Source of the DNA: an uncultured Clostridium sp.
GTDB lineage: Bacteria; Bacillota; Clostridia; Oscillospirales; Acutalibacteraceae
Direction of reading: 5' to 3'
Assembly (NCBI GenBank): GCA_934717555.1
Contig: CAKUYY010000031.1
Span: forward strand, 1-15,136
DNA: 15,136 nt
Part shown: positions 13,964-15,136 of the stretch, piece by piece
Numbering within the stretch: position 1 is the stretch's first letter
How the letters are laid out: every line of letters starts with the position of its first letter
Notes under the pieces: generated by a model
Databases searched by the model: none
What the model was told of the DNA's origin: nothing
What the model saw: the letters and a program-made list of their open reading frames with translations, nothing else
Position numbers and translations under genes: made by a program

Positions 13964-14542
13964 GTGAAAGCGCGGCATATGCAGACAAGAAAAAAGAAAA
14001 AGAAGCAGGAAGAAAGCGTTTCTTGCCGGGGAATTGCATGTTGCTTTGAATGGGTGGAAGCGATCATAGGAATTTTGCTTCTGGTAACGGTGTTCTTTAC
14101 TTTTCTATGTGGATGGAAAAGGGTGGATCAGGACGTTATGAAACCCTCCTTGTATCCGGAAGATCGAGTTTTAGTTACTCATTTGTTCTATCAGCCACAG
14201 GTGCAGGATATTGTCATGATTTCCGGTACCGAGGGAGATGAAAGAAAAATACAGAGGGTAGTTGCCCTGGAAGGACAGACTGTTGAGATAGCCCAAAACG
14301 GCCAGGTTTATGTGGACGGGATTATCATCCCGCAGTTTGACCCAGAAGGATTAAAAGAGGAAAAAACCGTGATTAACCAATCTTTCCAGATCCCGGAAGG
14401 GTATGTACTGGTTATGGGAGATCATGAGAAACCTGTTCAGCAGGAAAAGGATTGGGCGCAGAACCTGGTGGATAAACGCCAGATCGCAGGGAAAGTAGAA
14501 GCGGTAGTATTTCCTTTTGACCGGGTACAGAGGATTGGATAA
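13964..14542 (+). CDS. Signal peptidase I-like protein lacking the Ser/Lys catalytic dyad
   Basis: A 192-aa homologue of the preceding lepB product, start GTG. It has a very basic N-terminus (RKKKKK, 9-14), one membrane helix (about 32-50) and a signal-peptidase fold. An ungapped match to the neighbour (VDGTSMETTL against VDQDVMKPSL) places Val58 at the nucleophilic Ser. The Lys segment VKRVIAVEGQTV aligns with IQRVVALEGQTV, placing Gln97 at the catalytic Lys. The MGDH motif is kept (151-154), but the SxDSRxxG box is replaced by EKPVQQEKDW. Structural parts such as QVYVDG, IPEGYVLVMGDH and FPFDRV remain, and the frame is open throughout. That suggests a maintained non-catalytic paralogue from tandem duplication rather than decay. 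It is probably co-transcribed with lepB. Possible roles are a regulator, partner or inhibitor of the active enzyme (inference). Confidence 0.88.
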   Translation: MKARHMQTRKKKKKQEESVSCRGIACCFEWVEAIIGILLLVTVFFTFLCGWKRVDQDVMKPSLYPEDRVLVTHLFYQPQVQDIVMISGTEGDERKIQRVVALEGQTVEIAQNGQVYVDGIIIPQFDPEGLKEEKTVINQSFQIPEGYVLVMGDHEKPVQQEKDWAQNLVDKRQIAGKVEAVVFPFDRVQRIG

Positions 14543-14832
14543 AATAGAAGGAATAGATGGCCAGAAACGATTGATGTTGCGATATGTTTCCGCCTTTTCC
14601 AGAAAGGATGGATTCATGCACAACAATAACAAGGAGTTTCTGGCTATTGTTATTTCAGAAAAGCTTTACTGTTTCTTTGGGCGTTGATCCTATCTAGTTT
14701 GCAATGGCATATGAAAATGAGGATATTGCCCATAGTGCCGGGATATCTATAGTATGAAGATAGATTATGGTATGGAGATCAGCCATTATAATTAAACGTT
14801 GCAAAAACAGCATATGGGGAGGATATTATGAT
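14543..14832 (+). other. Spacer before rbgA with weak promoter-like and inverted-repeat signals
   Basis: About 290 bases without a firm gene. A 9-base inverted repeat, GCCAGAAAC (14560-14568) and GTTTCTGGC (14636-14644), and an 8-bp AT-only-like stem, AATAACAA/TTGTTATT (14625-14632 with 14647-14654), are present; neither is a good terminator. Promoter-like boxes are TTGCCC-16-TATAGT (14726-14753) and a perfect TATAAT at 14787-14792 with a poor -35. A 23-codon ORF (14616-14687, MHNNNKEFLAIVISEKLYC...) has an AAAGGA site but no other support. GGGGAGG at 14816-14822 is the rbgA ribosome site. Confidence 0.4.
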
Positions 14833-15136
14833 ATGAGTGAAATACAATCGATTCAGTGGTTTCCTGGACATATGACGAAGACCAAAAGAAGAATACAGGA
14901 TAGCCTAAAGCTGGTGGAAGCCGTAGCGGAGATTATAGACGCCCGTGTTCCAGTCAGCAGCCGTAATCCGGATTTGGATCAGTTGGTTCAATCAAAGCCA
15001 AGAATTATACTTCTTAATAAATGTGACATGGCGGACCCTGTACAGACCAACAAATGGATTTCTCATTTCCAGAAGAAAGGGGCTTATGCGCTGGCGGTGG
15101 ACTGTAAATCTGGAAAAGGATTACAGGGGTTTATGC
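14833..15136 (+). CDS. rbgA: Ribosome-assembly GTPase RbgA (YlqF), 3' end outside window
   Basis: The first 101 residues of a circularly permuted GTPase needed for late 50S subunit assembly. The N-terminal signature IQWFPGHMTKTKRR (7-20) is characteristic of RbgA. It is followed by VAEIIDARVPVSSRNP (31-46) and the G4 motif NKCD at 62-65, which comes before the G1 P-loop in this permuted family. The P-loop and C-terminal RNA-binding part lie beyond the window. The start is ATG 14833 behind GGGGAGG (14816-14822); the ATG at 14828 hits a stop after two codons. The position after rplS and lepB is the standard Firmicutes order, usually continuing to rnhB. Confidence 0.95.
   Translation, partial: MSEIQSIQWFPGHMTKTKRRIQDSLKLVEAVAEIIDARVPVSSRNPDLDQLVQSKPRIILLNKCDMADPVQTNKWISHFQKKGAYALAVDCKSGKGLQGFM

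Overview
The window looks like chromosomal DNA from a Gram-positive, low-to-middle-GC member of the Clostridia, probably Oscillospiraceae/Ruminococcaceae-like. The evidence is strong AGGAGG ribosome sites, some TTG/GTG starts, intrinsic terminators with T-runs, a kdpDE-then-kdpFABC gene order, the paired radical-SAM/DUF2344 genes, and the Firmicutes block rplS-lepB-rbgA. All supported genes are on the + strand. I see no insertion sequence, prophage, CRISPR array, rRNA or tRNA.

Positions 1-8660 are a potassium-starvation locus. A 5'-truncated kdpD (sensor kinase) overlaps kdpE (response regulator) and ends at a terminator. About 390 bases of AT-rich regulatory DNA follow, with an extended -10 promoter. 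Then comes a tightly spaced operon: an unnamed 32-residue membrane microprotein, kdpF (25 aa), kdpA, kdpB, kdpC, and an unrecognised gene that is split by a one-base frame change and closed by a terminator. KdpD/KdpE would sense low K+ or turgor and switch on the high-affinity KdpFABC pump: KdpA is the channel-like K+ subunit, KdpB the P-type ATPase, and KdpC and KdpF accessory subunits.

Positions 8747-9853 hold a solitary dapA (lysine/diaminopimelate synthesis) with its own promoter and terminator. From 9998 a near-consensus promoter with a leader of about 180 nt drives a B12-binding-type radical SAM protein that overlaps a DUF2344 protein. These two families are habitual partners of unknown function.

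Positions 12775-15136 are a ribosome/secretion block: a promoter, a structured leader resembling an L19 autoregulatory leader, rplS, a terminator, an intact type I signal peptidase (lepB), a second signal-peptidase-like protein that has lost both catalytic residues, and the start of the ribosome-assembly GTPase gene rbgA, cut by the window end.

The most noteworthy points are the catalytically dead signal peptidase paralogue next to an intact one, the extra microprotein ahead of kdpF, and the frame-disrupted unknown gene at the end of the kdp operon. Most of the rest is ordinary core genome. I found no convincing wholly new multi-gene system.
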